From Streptomyces olivaceus (GTDB lineage Bacteria; Actinomycetota; Actinomycetes; Streptomycetales; Streptomycetaceae): a stretch of 33,900 nucleotides of DNA. Location of the stretch: positions 1 to 33,900 of the forward strand of contig NZ_JOFH01000061.1 of the NCBI RefSeq assembly GCF_000721235.1, written 5' to 3'. How positions within the stretch are numbered: the first letter of the stretch is position 1; each line of letters starts with the position of its first letter. Positions 22,132 to 29,517 of this stretch are shown piece by piece. Under the pieces are notes generated by a model that did no database searches, was not told where the DNA came from, and saw only the letters and a program-made list of their open reading frames with translations. The position numbers were made by a program, and so were the translations under genes.

Positions 22132-23151
22132 ATGCGTACACGTACTCGACCCCGCAAACTGGTCAACGGGGTGGCCGCCGCCGCGCTGGTCGCCGCGGGC
22201 ACCGTCGTCGCCGGTGCCGCCCCCACGCAGGCGTCCACCACGCAGGCGTTCCCCGCGCAGGCCGCCGCCTGCAACGGCTACGTCGGGCTCACCTTCGACG
22301 ACGGGCCCTCCGGCAGCACGCAGGCACTGCTCAACGCGCTCCGGCAGAACGGGCTGCGGGCCACCATGTTCAACCAGGGGCAGTACGCCGACCAGAACCC
22401 GTCCCTGGTCCGGGCCCAGGTGGACGCCGGCATGTGGGTGGGCAACCACAGTTACACCCACCCGCACATGACCCAGCTCGGCCAGGCCCAGATGGACTCC
22501 GAGATATCCCGGACCCAGCAGGCCGTGGCCAACGCGGGCGGCGGGACGCCCAAGCTGTTCCGGCCGCCGTACGGCGAGACCAACGCCACGCTGCGGTCGG
22601 TGGAGGCCAAGTACGGGCTGACCGAGGTCATCTGGGACGTCGACTCGCAGGACTGGAACAACGCCAGTACCGACGCGATCGTGCAGGCCGTCTCCCGGAT
22701 GGGCAACGGCCAGGTCATCCTGATGCACGACTGGCCCGCCAACACGCTGGCGGCCATTCCGCGCATCGCGCAGACGCTGGCGGGCAAGGGGCTGTGCTCC
22801 GGCATGATCTCGCCCCAGACCGGCCGCGCGGTCGCTCCCGACGGGAGCGGTGGCGGGGGAGGGGACGGCGGTGGCGGCGGTGGCGGTGCGTGTACCGCCG
22901 TACTGTCCGCCGGGCAGCGGTGGGGGGACCGGTACAACCTCGACGTCTCCGTCAGCGGGAGCAGCGACTGGACCGTGACGATGAACGTGCCGTCCCCGGC
23001 CAAGGTGCTCTCGACCTGGAACGTCAGTGCCAGTTATCCCAGTTCGCAGACGCTGTCGGCCAAGTCGAACGGAAGCGGCGGCAATTGGGGTGTCACCATC
23101 CAGGCCAACGGCAACTGGAACTGGCCCACGGTCTCCTGCAGCGCCGGCTGA
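22132..23151 (+). CDS. axeA: secreted acetyl-xylan esterase (CE4) with CBM2 module
   Basis: The 339-residue precursor has an Arg-rich signal peptide ending near TQAST. A polysaccharide-deacetylase (CE4) domain follows with the metal-binding and catalytic motifs [29 protein letters not shown] and LMHDW. A Gly-rich linker leads to a C-terminal CBM2 almost identical to that of XlnB. It removes acetyl groups from xylan so the xylanase can act. ATG 22132 has GAGGAGG 9 nt upstream and follows the xlnB stop by 36 bp, so the two form an operon, the xlnB-axeA order known from S. lividans. Confidence 0.95.
   Translation: MRTRTRPRKLVNGVAAAALVAAGTVVAGAAPTQASTTQAFPAQAAACNGYVGLTFDDGPSGSTQALLNALRQNGLRATMFNQGQYADQNPSLVRAQVDAGMWVGNHSYTHPHMTQLGQAQMDSEISRTQQAVANAGGGTPKLFRPPYGETNATLRSVEAKYGLTEVIWDVDSQDWNNASTDAIVQAVSRMGNGQVILMHDWPANTLAAIPRIAQTLAGKGLCSGMISPQTGRAVAPDGSGGGGGDGGGGGGGACTAVLSAGQRWGDRYNLDVSVSGSSDWTVTMNVPSPAKVLSTWNVSASYPSSQTLSAKSNGSGGNWGVTIQANGNWNWPTVSCSAG
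22887..23151 (+). repeat. CBM2-coding direct repeat, copy 2
   Basis: This 265-bp stretch is the counterpart of 21831-22095 in the esterase gene. The period is 1056 bp, so recombination between copies would delete the esterase catalytic domain and leave one CBM2. Confidence 0.85.
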
Positions 23152-23171
23152 CCGTCCCCACGCTGCCCGGG

Positions 23172-23200
23172 GCCCGTGCGTGATCAAATGACGTGCGGGC
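23172..23200 (+). terminator. hairpin terminator of xlnB-axeA
   Basis: GCCCGTGCGT (23172-23181) and ACGTGCGGGC (23191-23200) pair in 8 of 10 positions around a 9-nt loop, 20 bp after the axeA stop. No U-tract, as is usual in this genus. Confidence 0.5.
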
Positions 23201-23248
23201 CTCCGGGCTGGTGGGATACGTTCGAGCCAGTTCGAAGGGGGAGCCGGA

Positions 23249-23980
23249 ATGGCGAAGTTGAACCAGATCATCGCGGTCGAGAAGGGCGTCAAGAGCAAGT
23301 CGCTCCAGGACATCACCGCGGCCCACCAGAAGGTGCAGAAGCCCGCGCTGCTGGCCGGGATCTCGCGCACGTACCAGCCCAAGGACGAGGAGGGCGAGCA
23401 GCTGCCGCCCGAGTCCACGCGGGTGCAGGTGCAGGCCGAGGACGTGCTGCGCGAGACGGCCGCCTCGCTGACGCGGCTGTTCGACGTGACCGCGACCAAG
23501 GACTGGGCGAACTGCGCGGCGCGCGCCGACGTCACGGTCGACGGGCACACGGTCGTCGCCGACGTACCGGTCAGCTACCTGCTCTTCCTGGAGAAGCAGC
23601 TCACCGACCTGCACGCCTTCGTCAAGAAGCTGCCCACGCTCGACACCGCCGAGGCCTGGTCGCAGGACCCGTCCACGGACTGGTGGAAGACCGACCCGGT
23701 GCGCACGATCCGGACCAAGAAGATCCCGCGCAACCACGTCAAGGCCGAGGCGACCGAGAAGCACCCGGCGCAGGTCGAGGTCTACTACGAGGACGTGCCG
23801 ATCGGTTACTGGACGACGGTGAAGTTCTCCGGTGCGCTGCCCGCGCGGCGGGTGAACGAGCTGCTCGAACGGATCGACAAGCTCCAGCGGGCCGTGAAGT
23901 TCGCCCGTGAGGAGGCCAACGGCACCGAGGTCACCGACCAGCGGGTCGGCGACGCGGTGTTCGGCTACCTGTTCGGCTGA
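23249..23980 (+). CDS. conserved protein of unknown function
   Basis: This 243-residue protein begins MAKLNQIIAVEKGVKSKSLQ and contains the segment YQPKDEEGEQLPPEST. It has no signal peptide or membrane segment and is rich in Lys, Glu and Asp, with a helical C-terminus (NELLERIDKLQRAVKFAREE). I recall similar proteins from actinobacteria and possibly their phages, but no function. ATG 23249 is preceded by GGGGGAG. It lies 50 bp upstream of, and on the same strand as, the structured tRNA-like RNA at 24031-24326, so the two may be co-transcribed and functionally linked. That link is inference. Confidence 0.75.
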   Translation: MAKLNQIIAVEKGVKSKSLQDITAAHQKVQKPALLAGISRTYQPKDEEGEQLPPESTRVQVQAEDVLRETAASLTRLFDVTATKDWANCAARADVTVDGHTVVADVPVSYLLFLEKQLTDLHAFVKKLPTLDTAEAWSQDPSTDWWKTDPVRTIRTKKIPRNHVKAEATEKHPAQVEVYYEDVPIGYWTTVKFSGALPARRVNELLERIDKLQRAVKFAREEANGTEVTDQRVGDAVFGYLFG

Positions 23981-24008
23981 CGCCGGCGACGGGTAGCCTC
24001 CACAGACG

Positions 24009-24030
24009 CCCCCGCGTGCGAGCGCGGGGG
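24009..24030 (+). terminator. strong GC hairpin after the unknown gene
   Basis: CCCCCGCG (24009-24016) and CGCGGGGG (24023-24030) form a perfect 8-bp stem with a 6-nt loop, 28 bp after the stop at 23980. It touches the outer helix of the structured RNA that follows, so it may be a terminator, a processing site or the RNA's 5' hairpin. Confidence 0.5.
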
Positions 24031-24326
24031 TGCGCACAGAGGCGGGGACCGGAAAGGAGAGCCGGTCCGCGCCATGAGCGCAAGCTGAAACTGACGTTCA
24101 GCCTGAAGTGGCGCGGGGCACGGGAGACGTGCTCTCCGCGCCGTCAAACTCAGACTCTCGCTCCAGCTTCAGCATCGCCGCCGATCACCGGAGCGACAAG
24201 GCCGGACGACCGCCGTCGGATGCGAGTTCGAATCTCGTCTGCACCGCTTCCTGGTGCGGTAGTTCAAAGGAAGAACACGACGGCCTGACGACTGATCCGT
24301 CCTTTCACAGGACTCCGGTGTGCGCA
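24031..24326 (+). ncRNA. structured RNA with circularly permuted tRNA-like module (bacterial Y RNA / YrlA-like)
   Basis: No credible gene lies in this 416-bp gap, but the folding signal is dense. Bases 24031-24038 (TGCGCACA) pair perfectly with 24319-24326. Inside are stem-loops at 24041-24052/24062-24073 (11 of 12 pairs), 24084-24089/24097-24102, 24110-24116/24136-24142 with an inner stem 24118-24122/24128-24132, and 24158-24164/24190-24196. The tRNA-like module runs in permuted order. Stem strand GCCGTCG (24212-24218) comes first, then a T-arm with loop TTCGAAT (24227-24233) and the 3' acceptor strand CTGCACC (24239-24245). After the 7-nt loop GCTTCCT come the 5' acceptor strand GGTGCGG (24253-24259), TA, and a D-arm GTTC-AAAGGAA-GAAC (24262-24276). 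The closing strand CGACGGC (24278-24284) pairs with the first. All seven acceptor pairs form, one as G-U. Tethered, closed-acceptor tRNA mimics are known in YrlA-type Y RNAs bound by Ro60/Rsr. No TROVE gene is in the window. Confidence 0.7.
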
Positions 24327-24342
24327 TGAGGTGGCATCCCCA

Positions 24343-24375
24343 GGGGCCCGGGAGCAGGCTACGCTCCCGGGCCCC
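24343..24375. terminator. 13-bp hairpin, bidirectional terminator
   Basis: GGGGCCCGGGAGC (24343-24355) and GCTCCCGGGCCCC (24363-24375) are a perfect 13-bp stem with a 7-nt loop. It sits between the structured RNA (plus) and the mazG-like gene (minus, stop at 24397) and can serve both. Confidence 0.8.
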
Positions 24376-24396
24376 GCCACATCCGGCCCCGCCGCA

Positions 24397-24762
24397 TCAG
24401 GTCCCGCTGTCGCCGGCGCGCGGGCGGTTCGCCACCCCTGCCAAGTGCCGGGCGAAGACCTCGCGGGCCTCGGGGGTCAGCGTGCGCAGGGCCACCATCG
24501 CCGTGATCACCACGTCGCACAGCTCCGCCTCCACGTCCTGCCAGGTGTGGGTGACGCCCTTGCGCGGGTTCTGGCCGGTCGCCCCGATGACCGCCTCGGC
24601 CACCTCGCCGACCTCCTCGGAGAGCTTCAGCATGCGCAGCAGCAGGCCCTCCCGGCCGCCGAAGGGCTGGTCCGCCTCCAGCCACTTCCACAGGTCGTCG
24701 ATGGTGTTCCAGGGGCTGGGCTCGGCCGGTGCACCGTCGGGCCTGTCGCTCACGTCGCTCAT
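24397..24762 (-). CDS. MazG-like nucleotide pyrophosphohydrolase
   Basis: The 121-residue protein shows the metal-binding pattern of the all-alpha NTP pyrophosphatase superfamily: LSEEVGEVAEAV (EExxE) and, about 40 residues later, ELCDVVITAM (ExxD). Such enzymes hydrolyse (d)NTPs to the monophosphate and pyrophosphate for house-cleaning. ATG 24762 lacks a strong ribosome-binding site, but the family-like part begins soon after it. The product is a single-domain form. It is on the same strand as the DoxX gene upstream, with 40 bp between. Confidence 0.85.
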   Translation of the reverse strand: MSDVSDRPDGAPAEPSPWNTIDDLWKWLEADQPFGGREGLLLRMLKLSEEVGEVAEAVIGATGQNPRKGVTHTWQDVEAELCDVVITAMVALRTLTPEAREVFARHLAGVANRPRAGDSGT

Positions 24763-24802
24763 GAGGAGCAGCGTGCCACGCCGTCCCCGGCCGGGGACGG
24801 CC

Positions 24803-25345
24803 TCAGTCGAACAGGGGCTCCTGCCGGCCCTCGGCGGCCTTCCGTACCCGCTTGTTCCGGGCGCCGACGATCACCGCCGTGGCCGCCCCCGTCGCCGCGA
24901 GGGCGGCCGGGACCATCCAGTTCCGGTTGGCCGCGTGGCCGAGCGCGTGGTCGAGGGACAGGCGTCCGGGGCCCGTGATCGCGAGTCCGGCCGCCGTCAG
25001 GCCCAGGGAGGCCGCGTACTCGTAGCCGCCGGACTGGGCGAAGAAGCCGTTCGGGGCGTGCACCGCCGCGGCGCCCGCCATCGCGCCGGCCGCCGCCGCG
25101 CCCGCGGCCGGAGTCGCGAGGCCGAGGGCCAGCAGAGCGCCGCCGCCCGCCTCCGCCAGACCCGCCGCGGTGGCGCTGGCCCGGCCCGGCGCGTACCCCA
25201 TGGCCTCCATGGCCTGGCCGGTGCCCTCGAGGCCGCCGCCGCCGAACCAGCCGAGCAGCTTCTGCGCGCCGTGCGCGGCCAGGACGCCGCCGGTGCCCAG
25301 CCGGAGCAGCAGCAGGCCCAGATCACGCCGGTCGAAACACGTCAC
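24803..25345 (-). CDS. DoxX-family membrane protein
   Basis: The 180-residue protein has the DoxX pattern: LLLLRLGTGGVLAAHGAQKL in the first membrane segment, then GWFGGGGLEGT, followed by three Ala/Gly-rich hydrophobic segments and APNGFFAQSGGYEYA before the last pair. GTG 25345 is chosen because GAGGGAG lies upstream and the open frame before it is not membrane-like. DoxX proteins are small integral membrane proteins linked to redox or oxidative-stress functions, with no defined reaction here. It is divergent from the NTF2-like gene. Confidence 0.85.
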   Translation of the reverse strand: MTCFDRRDLGLLLLRLGTGGVLAAHGAQKLLGWFGGGGLEGTGQAMEAMGYAPGRASATAAGLAEAGGGALLALGLATPAAGAAAAGAMAGAAAVHAPNGFFAQSGGYEYAASLGLTAAGLAITGPGRLSLDHALGHAANRNWMVPAALAATGAATAVIVGARNKRVRKAAEGRQEPLFD

Positions 25346-25501
25346 GTCGGCTCCCTCGTACGCTGCGGACGGCCCACCCGACGCTGCCGCGGGTGGCTCA
25401 CCCGTCCAGCGTCGCCCCTCCGCCCCGCCCGGGCCCGCCGCGGACGGCGTTCGGGTGGTGCCCGGTGGCGGGGGTGCGGGGGCGGTGTGACGCTGGCCGG
25501 C

Positions 25502-25828
25502 ATGACGATTCAGACCACGCGCCTGCGCGACCCGGCCGTCCGCGCCTTCGTCGCCGCGGTGAACGCCCACGACCGCGAGGCCTTCCTCGCGACCCTCTCG
25601 CCGGACGCCACCATGGCCGACGACGGGGACGACCGGGACCTCGACCAGTGGATCGACCGGGAGATCTTCTCCTCCAACGGTCACCTGGAGGTCGACAACG
25701 AGTCGAACGGCGGCCGGGCCCTCGTCGGCCGCTACCGCAACGACACGTGGGGCGAGATGCGCACGCGCTGGAACTTCACCGTGGACGGGGAGGGACGGAT
25801 CGCGCGCTTCGAGACCGGGCAGGCGTAA
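25502..25828 (+). CDS. NTF2-like / SnoaL-fold protein
   Basis: This 108-residue protein begins with the helix VRAFVAAVNAHDREAFLATL followed by DATMADDG, the usual start of a cone-shaped NTF2-like fold, and ends with beta strands (RTRWNFTVDGEGRIARFETG). Such proteins bind or isomerise small molecules; the specific role is unknown. ATG 25502 has only a weak ribosome-binding site. The downstream gap holds a long hairpin and a short ORF. Confidence 0.8.
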   Translation: MTIQTTRLRDPAVRAFVAAVNAHDREAFLATLSPDATMADDGDDRDLDQWIDREIFSSNGHLEVDNESNGGRALVGRYRNDTWGEMRTRWNFTVDGEGRIARFETGQA

Positions 25829-25856
25829 CCCCGCCGGGGAGGGGTCCCGTGATGTC

Positions 25857-25938
25857 GCGGCAGCCGTTCCGGGCGCCGGCGCGTCTTCCGCGGTCCCACG
25901 CGGAATCCCCCCTGCCGGTGCGGCGGAACGGCTGCCGC
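25857..25938. other. 82-nt composite hairpin
   Basis: Outer arms 25857-25870 and 25925-25938 are a perfect 14-bp inverted repeat. Inside, GCGCCGGC (25873-25880) pairs with GCCGGTGC (25914-25921) with one G-U, and a smaller GCGT/ACGC stem closes the tip. It begins 28 bp after the NTF2-like stop and is followed by a C-rich tract. It could terminate that gene, but it is longer than needed for a terminator and may be a structured RNA or a mobile repeat. Confidence 0.6.
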
Positions 25939-26044
25939 CTCCCCCCCTCGGGATGGCTCAGTACATGCCTGCGGCACGGCCCGTGGACCCTTGTGGAAGG
26001 CCAACACCCCAAGTGTGAAGCTCTGGTGAAGGAGAGTTGAGCAT

Positions 26045-26095
26045 ATGCCGGGCGTCGCTTGCAAGACCACGGACTGTGGAATTCCGATTGTGTGA
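26045..26095 (+). CDS. 16-residue peptide ORF with strong ribosome-binding site
   Basis: ATG 26045 follows GAAGGAGAG at good spacing and encodes MPGVACKTTDCGIPIV, then TGA. The two Cys are five residues apart (C-x4-C). It lies alone between the long hairpin and the convergent SDR gene. It could be a leader, a small secreted or modified peptide, or the stub of a decayed gene. No family recognised. Confidence 0.35.
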   Translation: MPGVACKTTDCGIPIV

Positions 26096-26122
26096 ATGAT
26101 CGTGGCGCGCAGGGGTGGGCGC

Positions 26123-26911
26123 TCAGCCGCGTCCCACGTACGGCATCGCCGTCGCCACGACCGTCGCGAACTGCACGTTCGCCTCCAGCGGCAGCTCCGC
26201 CATGTGCCGCACCGTGCGCGCCACGTCGGCGACGTCCATCACCGGCTCCGGCGCCGTCTCCCCGTTGGCCTGGAGCGCGCCGGTCTGCATCCCGGCCGTC
26301 ATGTCGGTCGCCGCGTTGCCGATGTCGATCTGGCCGACCGCGATGCCGTACGGACGGCCGTCCAGCGACAGCGACTTGGTCAGGCCCGTCAGCGCGTGCT
26401 TGGTCGCCGTGTACGCCACCGAGTGCGGGCGCGGCGTGTGCGCCGAGATCGAGCCGTTGTTGATGATCCGGCCGCCCTGCGGCGCCTGCTCCTTCATCTG
26501 CCGGTACGCCGCCTGCGCGCACAGGAAGGCCCCGTGGAGATTGGTGTCCACCACGTGCCGCCACGCCTCGTAGGGCAGTTCCTCGACGGGCACGCCACCC
26601 GGGCCGAACGTCCCTGCGTTGTTGAAGAGCAGGTCCAGGCGGCCGAAGCGGTCGCGTACGGCGGTGAACAGGGCGGCCACGTCGTCCGGTTGGGAGACGT
26701 CGGCGCGGACGACGAGGGCGGCGCTGTCCGCGGGGGCCAGCGCCGCCGTCTGCTCCAGGGGCTCGGTGCGGCGGCCGGAGAGGGCCACCGCCCAGTCCGC
26801 GGCGAGCAGTTCGAGGGCGACGGCCCGGCCGACGCCGGATCCGGCGCCCGTCACGACGGCGACCCGCCGGGCCGTGGCGGTTTCCCCGGCGGCGTTTCTC
26901 AAGGTGTTCAT
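26123..26911 (-). CDS. short-chain dehydrogenase/reductase (SDR)
   Basis: This 262-residue classical SDR has the cofactor motif TGAGSGVG at the start of the Rossmann fold, NNAG in the fourth strand, the catalytic Ser region NNGSISAHT, and YTATK with catalytic Tyr and Lys. The GRRTEP segment after the second strand favours NADP(H). ATG 26911 is the natural start. It follows the Gfo/Idh/MocA oxidoreductase by 24 bp on the same strand, so the two are probably co-transcribed and may act in one sugar or secondary alcohol pathway. The substrate is unknown. Confidence 0.92.
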   Translation of the reverse strand: MNTLRNAAGETATARRVAVVTGAGSGVGRAVALELLAADWAVALSGRRTEPLEQTAALAPADSAALVVRADVSQPDDVAALFTAVRDRFGRLDLLFNNAGTFGPGGVPVEELPYEAWRHVVDTNLHGAFLCAQAAYRQMKEQAPQGGRIINNGSISAHTPRPHSVAYTATKHALTGLTKSLSLDGRPYGIAVGQIDIGNAATDMTAGMQTGALQANGETAPEPVMDVADVARTVRHMAELPLEANVQFATVVATAMPYVGRG

Positions 26912-26935
26912 GGCCCGGCAGCGTACGCGCGCCGC

Positions 26936-27997
26936 TCAGGCCGGCACGACGACCGGTTCTCCCGCCTCTCCCGTTCCTCCGGCCTCTCCCGTCGTCTCTC
27001 CGGGGTAGCGGACGCCGACGCGCTTCCGGATCGCGTCGAGCGTCCGCATCACGGCCAGCGTGCCCTCCAGCGGGACCAGCGGCGACTCGGTCTCCCCGGC
27101 GCGCAGCGCCCGCATCACCTCCCGTGCCTCGTGCGCGAGGCTGTCCCGGGGCCCGTCGGCGGGGTCCGCCCGGAACTCCTGCGGGTCCCGGCCGTCCCGG
27201 TGCAGTACGAAGTGGTCCGGGAAGAAGAAGCCGTACGGGACGTCGATGCGGCCCTCGGAGCCGGTGACCGACGCGGAGTTGGGCGTACTGCCGGTGATCG
27301 AGCAGTGCAGCGAGGCGAGGGCGCCGCTCCCGTAGGACAGCAGGGCGCCCGTCTGGAGGTCGACGCCCTCCTCCGAGAGCACCGCCCGCGCGACGACGTC
27401 CGACGGCTCGCCGAGCAGCAACTGCGCGAACGACACCGGGTAGACGCCGAGGTCGAGCAGGGCGCCGCCGCCCTGTGCCGGGTCCCGCAGCCGGTGCGTG
27501 GGCGGGAACCGGTTCGCCTCTCCGAAGTCGGCCTGGACGCTGCGGATCTCCCCGATCGCGCCGTCGTCGACCAGCGCCTTCAGGCGCCGGACCATCGGGT
27601 TGCAGTACATCCACATCGCTTCCATCAGGAAGCCGCCGTTCTCGCGGGCGAGGGCGACCAGTTCCTCCGCCTCGCGCACGTTCAGCGTGAACGGCTTCTC
27701 GCACAGCACGTTCCGCCCCGCCTCCAGGCACAGGCCCGCCGCGGCGCGGTGCGCCGAGTGCGGGGTCGCGACGTACACCACGTCGACGTCCTCGTCCCGC
27801 GCCAGCGGCTCCCAGCCGCCGTAGGCCCGTGCGATCCCGAACCGCTCGGCGAACGCCTTCGCCGACGCCTCGGTCCGCGAGGCCACCGCCACGACCTCGG
27901 CGTCCGGCAGATCCACCAGATCCGCCGCGAACCGCGCCGCCATCCCACCGGTCGCCAGAATCCCCCAGCGCACCTTCTGCCCGGTCACCGCTGACAC
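26936..27997 (-). CDS. Gfo/Idh/MocA-family oxidoreductase
   Basis: The 353-residue protein has an N-terminal Rossmann domain (RWGILATGGMAARFAADL), the family signature CEKPFTLNV with its Lys, and the C-terminal alpha/beta domain (GGGALLDLGVYPVSFAQLLL). Family members are NAD(P)-dependent dehydrogenases of sugars, inositols and related compounds, with trans-dihydrodiol dehydrogenase-like enzymes as close relatives. GTG 27997 has a GAGGGTGGGG tract upstream. The C-terminus ends with a Gly/Glu-rich tail. It is divergent from the MFS gene across a 98-bp gap with an operator-like palindrome. Confidence 0.92.
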   Translation of the reverse strand: MSAVTGQKVRWGILATGGMAARFAADLVDLPDAEVVAVASRTEASAKAFAERFGIARAYGGWEPLARDEDVDVVYVATPHSAHRAAAGLCLEAGRNVLCEKPFTLNVREAEELVALARENGGFLMEAMWMYCNPMVRRLKALVDDGAIGEIRSVQADFGEANRFPPTHRLRDPAQGGGALLDLGVYPVSFAQLLLGEPSDVVARAVLSEEGVDLQTGALLSYGSGALASLHCSITGSTPNSASVTGSEGRIDVPYGFFFPDHFVLHRDGRDPQEFRADPADGPRDSLAHEAREVMRALRAGETESPLVPLEGTLAVMRTLDAIRKRVGVRYPGETTGEAGGTGEAGEPVVVPA

Positions 27998-28033
27998 CCC
28001 GCCCCACCCTCGCTCAGGTTCGTTCGACTCTGT

Positions 28034-28051
28034 TCGTACAACTCCGTACGA
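28034..28051. promoter_or_regulatory. operator-like palindrome in a divergent promoter
   Basis: TCGTAC (28034-28039) and GTACGA (28046-28051) are perfect inverted arms with a 6-nt spacer, in the gap between the Gfo/Idh/MocA and MFS genes. The form suits a TetR- or MarR-type dimer. No regulator gene is adjacent. Confidence 0.4.
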
Positions 28052-28095
28052 GCTGAGAGCATAGGTGGCGGATCTGTAGAAAGAGGGAGGGGCTC

Positions 28096-29517
28096 ATGCC
28101 CGAGCGCGGGCCGTCCATACCGCACGAGTCACCGGACATGACAACGCCAACGTCGAGGCCAACGTCAACGTCGGCGCCGGCATCGGCGCCGACGGCAGCG
28201 CCCGTGCCGGCGCCACGGGCGGCGCACGACGCGATGAGAGAGGCGGAGGCGGCTCCGGCCGGATCTTCGCTGCGTGCCACCCGCCGTACCAGTCTGCTCG
28301 TCACGCTCATCCTCGGCAGCCTGACCGCCACGCCGCCCCTGGCGATGGACATGTACCTCCCCTCGCTCCCGGAGGTCACCCGGTCCCTCGGCGCGTCCGC
28401 CGCCACCGTCCAGCTCACGCTCACCGCGTGCCTGGCCGGCATGGCCCTCGGGCAGATCATCGTGGGACCGATGAGCGACAAGTGGGGCCGCCGGCGCCCG
28501 CTGCTCGCCGGGCTCGCCGTCTACGTCGTCGCCACCGCCCTGTGCGCCGTCGCGCCCACCGTCGAACTCCTCGTCGCCTTCCGGCTGGTGCAGGGTCTCG
28601 CGGGGGCCGCCGGGATAGTGATCTCCCGCGCCGTCGTACGCGACCTGTACGACGGTGTGGCCATGGCCCGCTTCTTCTCCACCCTCATGCTGATCTCCGG
28701 CGTCGCGCCGGTCGTGGCGCCGCTCATCGGCGGGCAGATCCTGCGCTTCACGGACTGGCGGGGTGTGTTCGTCGTCCTCGTCGTGGTCGGCGTGGTCCTC
28801 GGCGCGATCGTGTGGGCGAAGCTGCCCGAGACGCTGCCCGTCGCGGAACGGCACGCGGGCGGGGTCCGCGACACCCTGAGCGCGATGCGCCGCCTGCTCG
28901 CCGACCGGGCCTTCACCGGGTACATGCTCGCCGGCGGCTTCGCCTTCGCCTCGCTGTTCGCCTACGTCGCGGCGTCGCCGTTCGTCATGCAGGAGATCTA
29001 CGGCGCCTCGCCGCAGACGTTCAGCCTGCTGTTCGGGCTCAACTCCATCGGCCTCGTCGTGGTCGGCCAGATCAACGGCAAGATCCTCGTCGGGCGGGTC
29101 CGGCTCGACCGGGTGCTCCGGCTCGGCCTCGTCGTCGTGATCGCCGCCTCGACCGTGCTGCTGCTGATGTCTCTCGGCGTCTTCGGCGAGGTCGGACTCG
29201 TGCCGGTCGCCGCCGCGCTGTTCGTGCTGATGTCCGCGATGGGCATCAGCCTGCCCAACACCCAGGCGCTCGCCCTCATGCGGGTCAGGCACTCCGCCGG
29301 GTCCGCGTCCGCGCTGCTCGGTACGTCCTCCTTCCTCATCGGCGCCGTCGCCTCGCCGCTCGTCGGGATCGCGGGCGAGGACACCGCGGTGCCCATGGCC
29401 GTCGTCCAGCTGGTGGCCTCCGTACTGGCGCTGGGCTTCCTCGTGTTCCTCGTCGGAAGCGGGAGCGGAAACGGAAGCGGAAGCAGAGGCGGGAGCAGAA
29501 GGGGAGCGGAAAACTGA
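28096..29517 (+). CDS. Bcr/CflA-type MFS drug exporter
   Basis: The protein has 473 residues with about 12 membrane segments, the drug:H+ antiporter-1 signature region AMDMYLPSLPEV after the first segment, GPMSDKWGRRRPLL in the loop between segments 2 and 3, and RAVVRDLYDG, all typical of the Bcr/CflA subfamily. The first 60 or so residues are a Pro/Ala/Thr-rich cytoplasmic extension. ATG 28096 has a good GAGGGAGGGG site; later ATGs would shorten the extension. The C-terminus is Gly/Ser/Arg-rich. Its stop overlaps the start of the next gene, suggesting coupled export and hydrolysis of the same compound. Confidence 0.92.
   Translation: MPERGPSIPHESPDMTTPTSRPTSTSAPASAPTAAPVPAPRAAHDAMREAEAAPAGSSLRATRRTSLLVTLILGSLTATPPLAMDMYLPSLPEVTRSLGASAATVQLTLTACLAGMALGQIIVGPMSDKWGRRRPLLAGLAVYVVATALCAVAPTVELLVAFRLVQGLAGAAGIVISRAVVRDLYDGVAMARFFSTLMLISGVAPVVAPLIGGQILRFTDWRGVFVVLVVVGVVLGAIVWAKLPETLPVAERHAGGVRDTLSAMRRLLADRAFTGYMLAGGFAFASLFAYVAASPFVMQEIYGASPQTFSLLFGLNSIGLVVVGQINGKILVGRVRLDRVLRLGLVVVIAASTVLLLMSLGVFGEVGLVPVAAALFVLMSAMGISLPNTQALALMRVRHSAGSASALLGTSSFLIGAVASPLVGIAGEDTAVPMAVVQLVASVLALGFLVFLVGSGSGNGSGSRGGSRRGAEN

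Noticed and set aside
24009..24030. CRISPR-like or tandem repeat unit
   Set aside because: It is a single perfect hairpin; no regularly spaced repeats occur anywhere in the window.
24220..24246. Canonical tRNA gene because of GTTCGAATC
   Set aside because: No upstream 5' half (acceptor GGTGCAG or GGTGCGG, D-arm, anticodon arm) precedes the T-arm. The matching 5' half lies downstream, and there is no anticodon loop.
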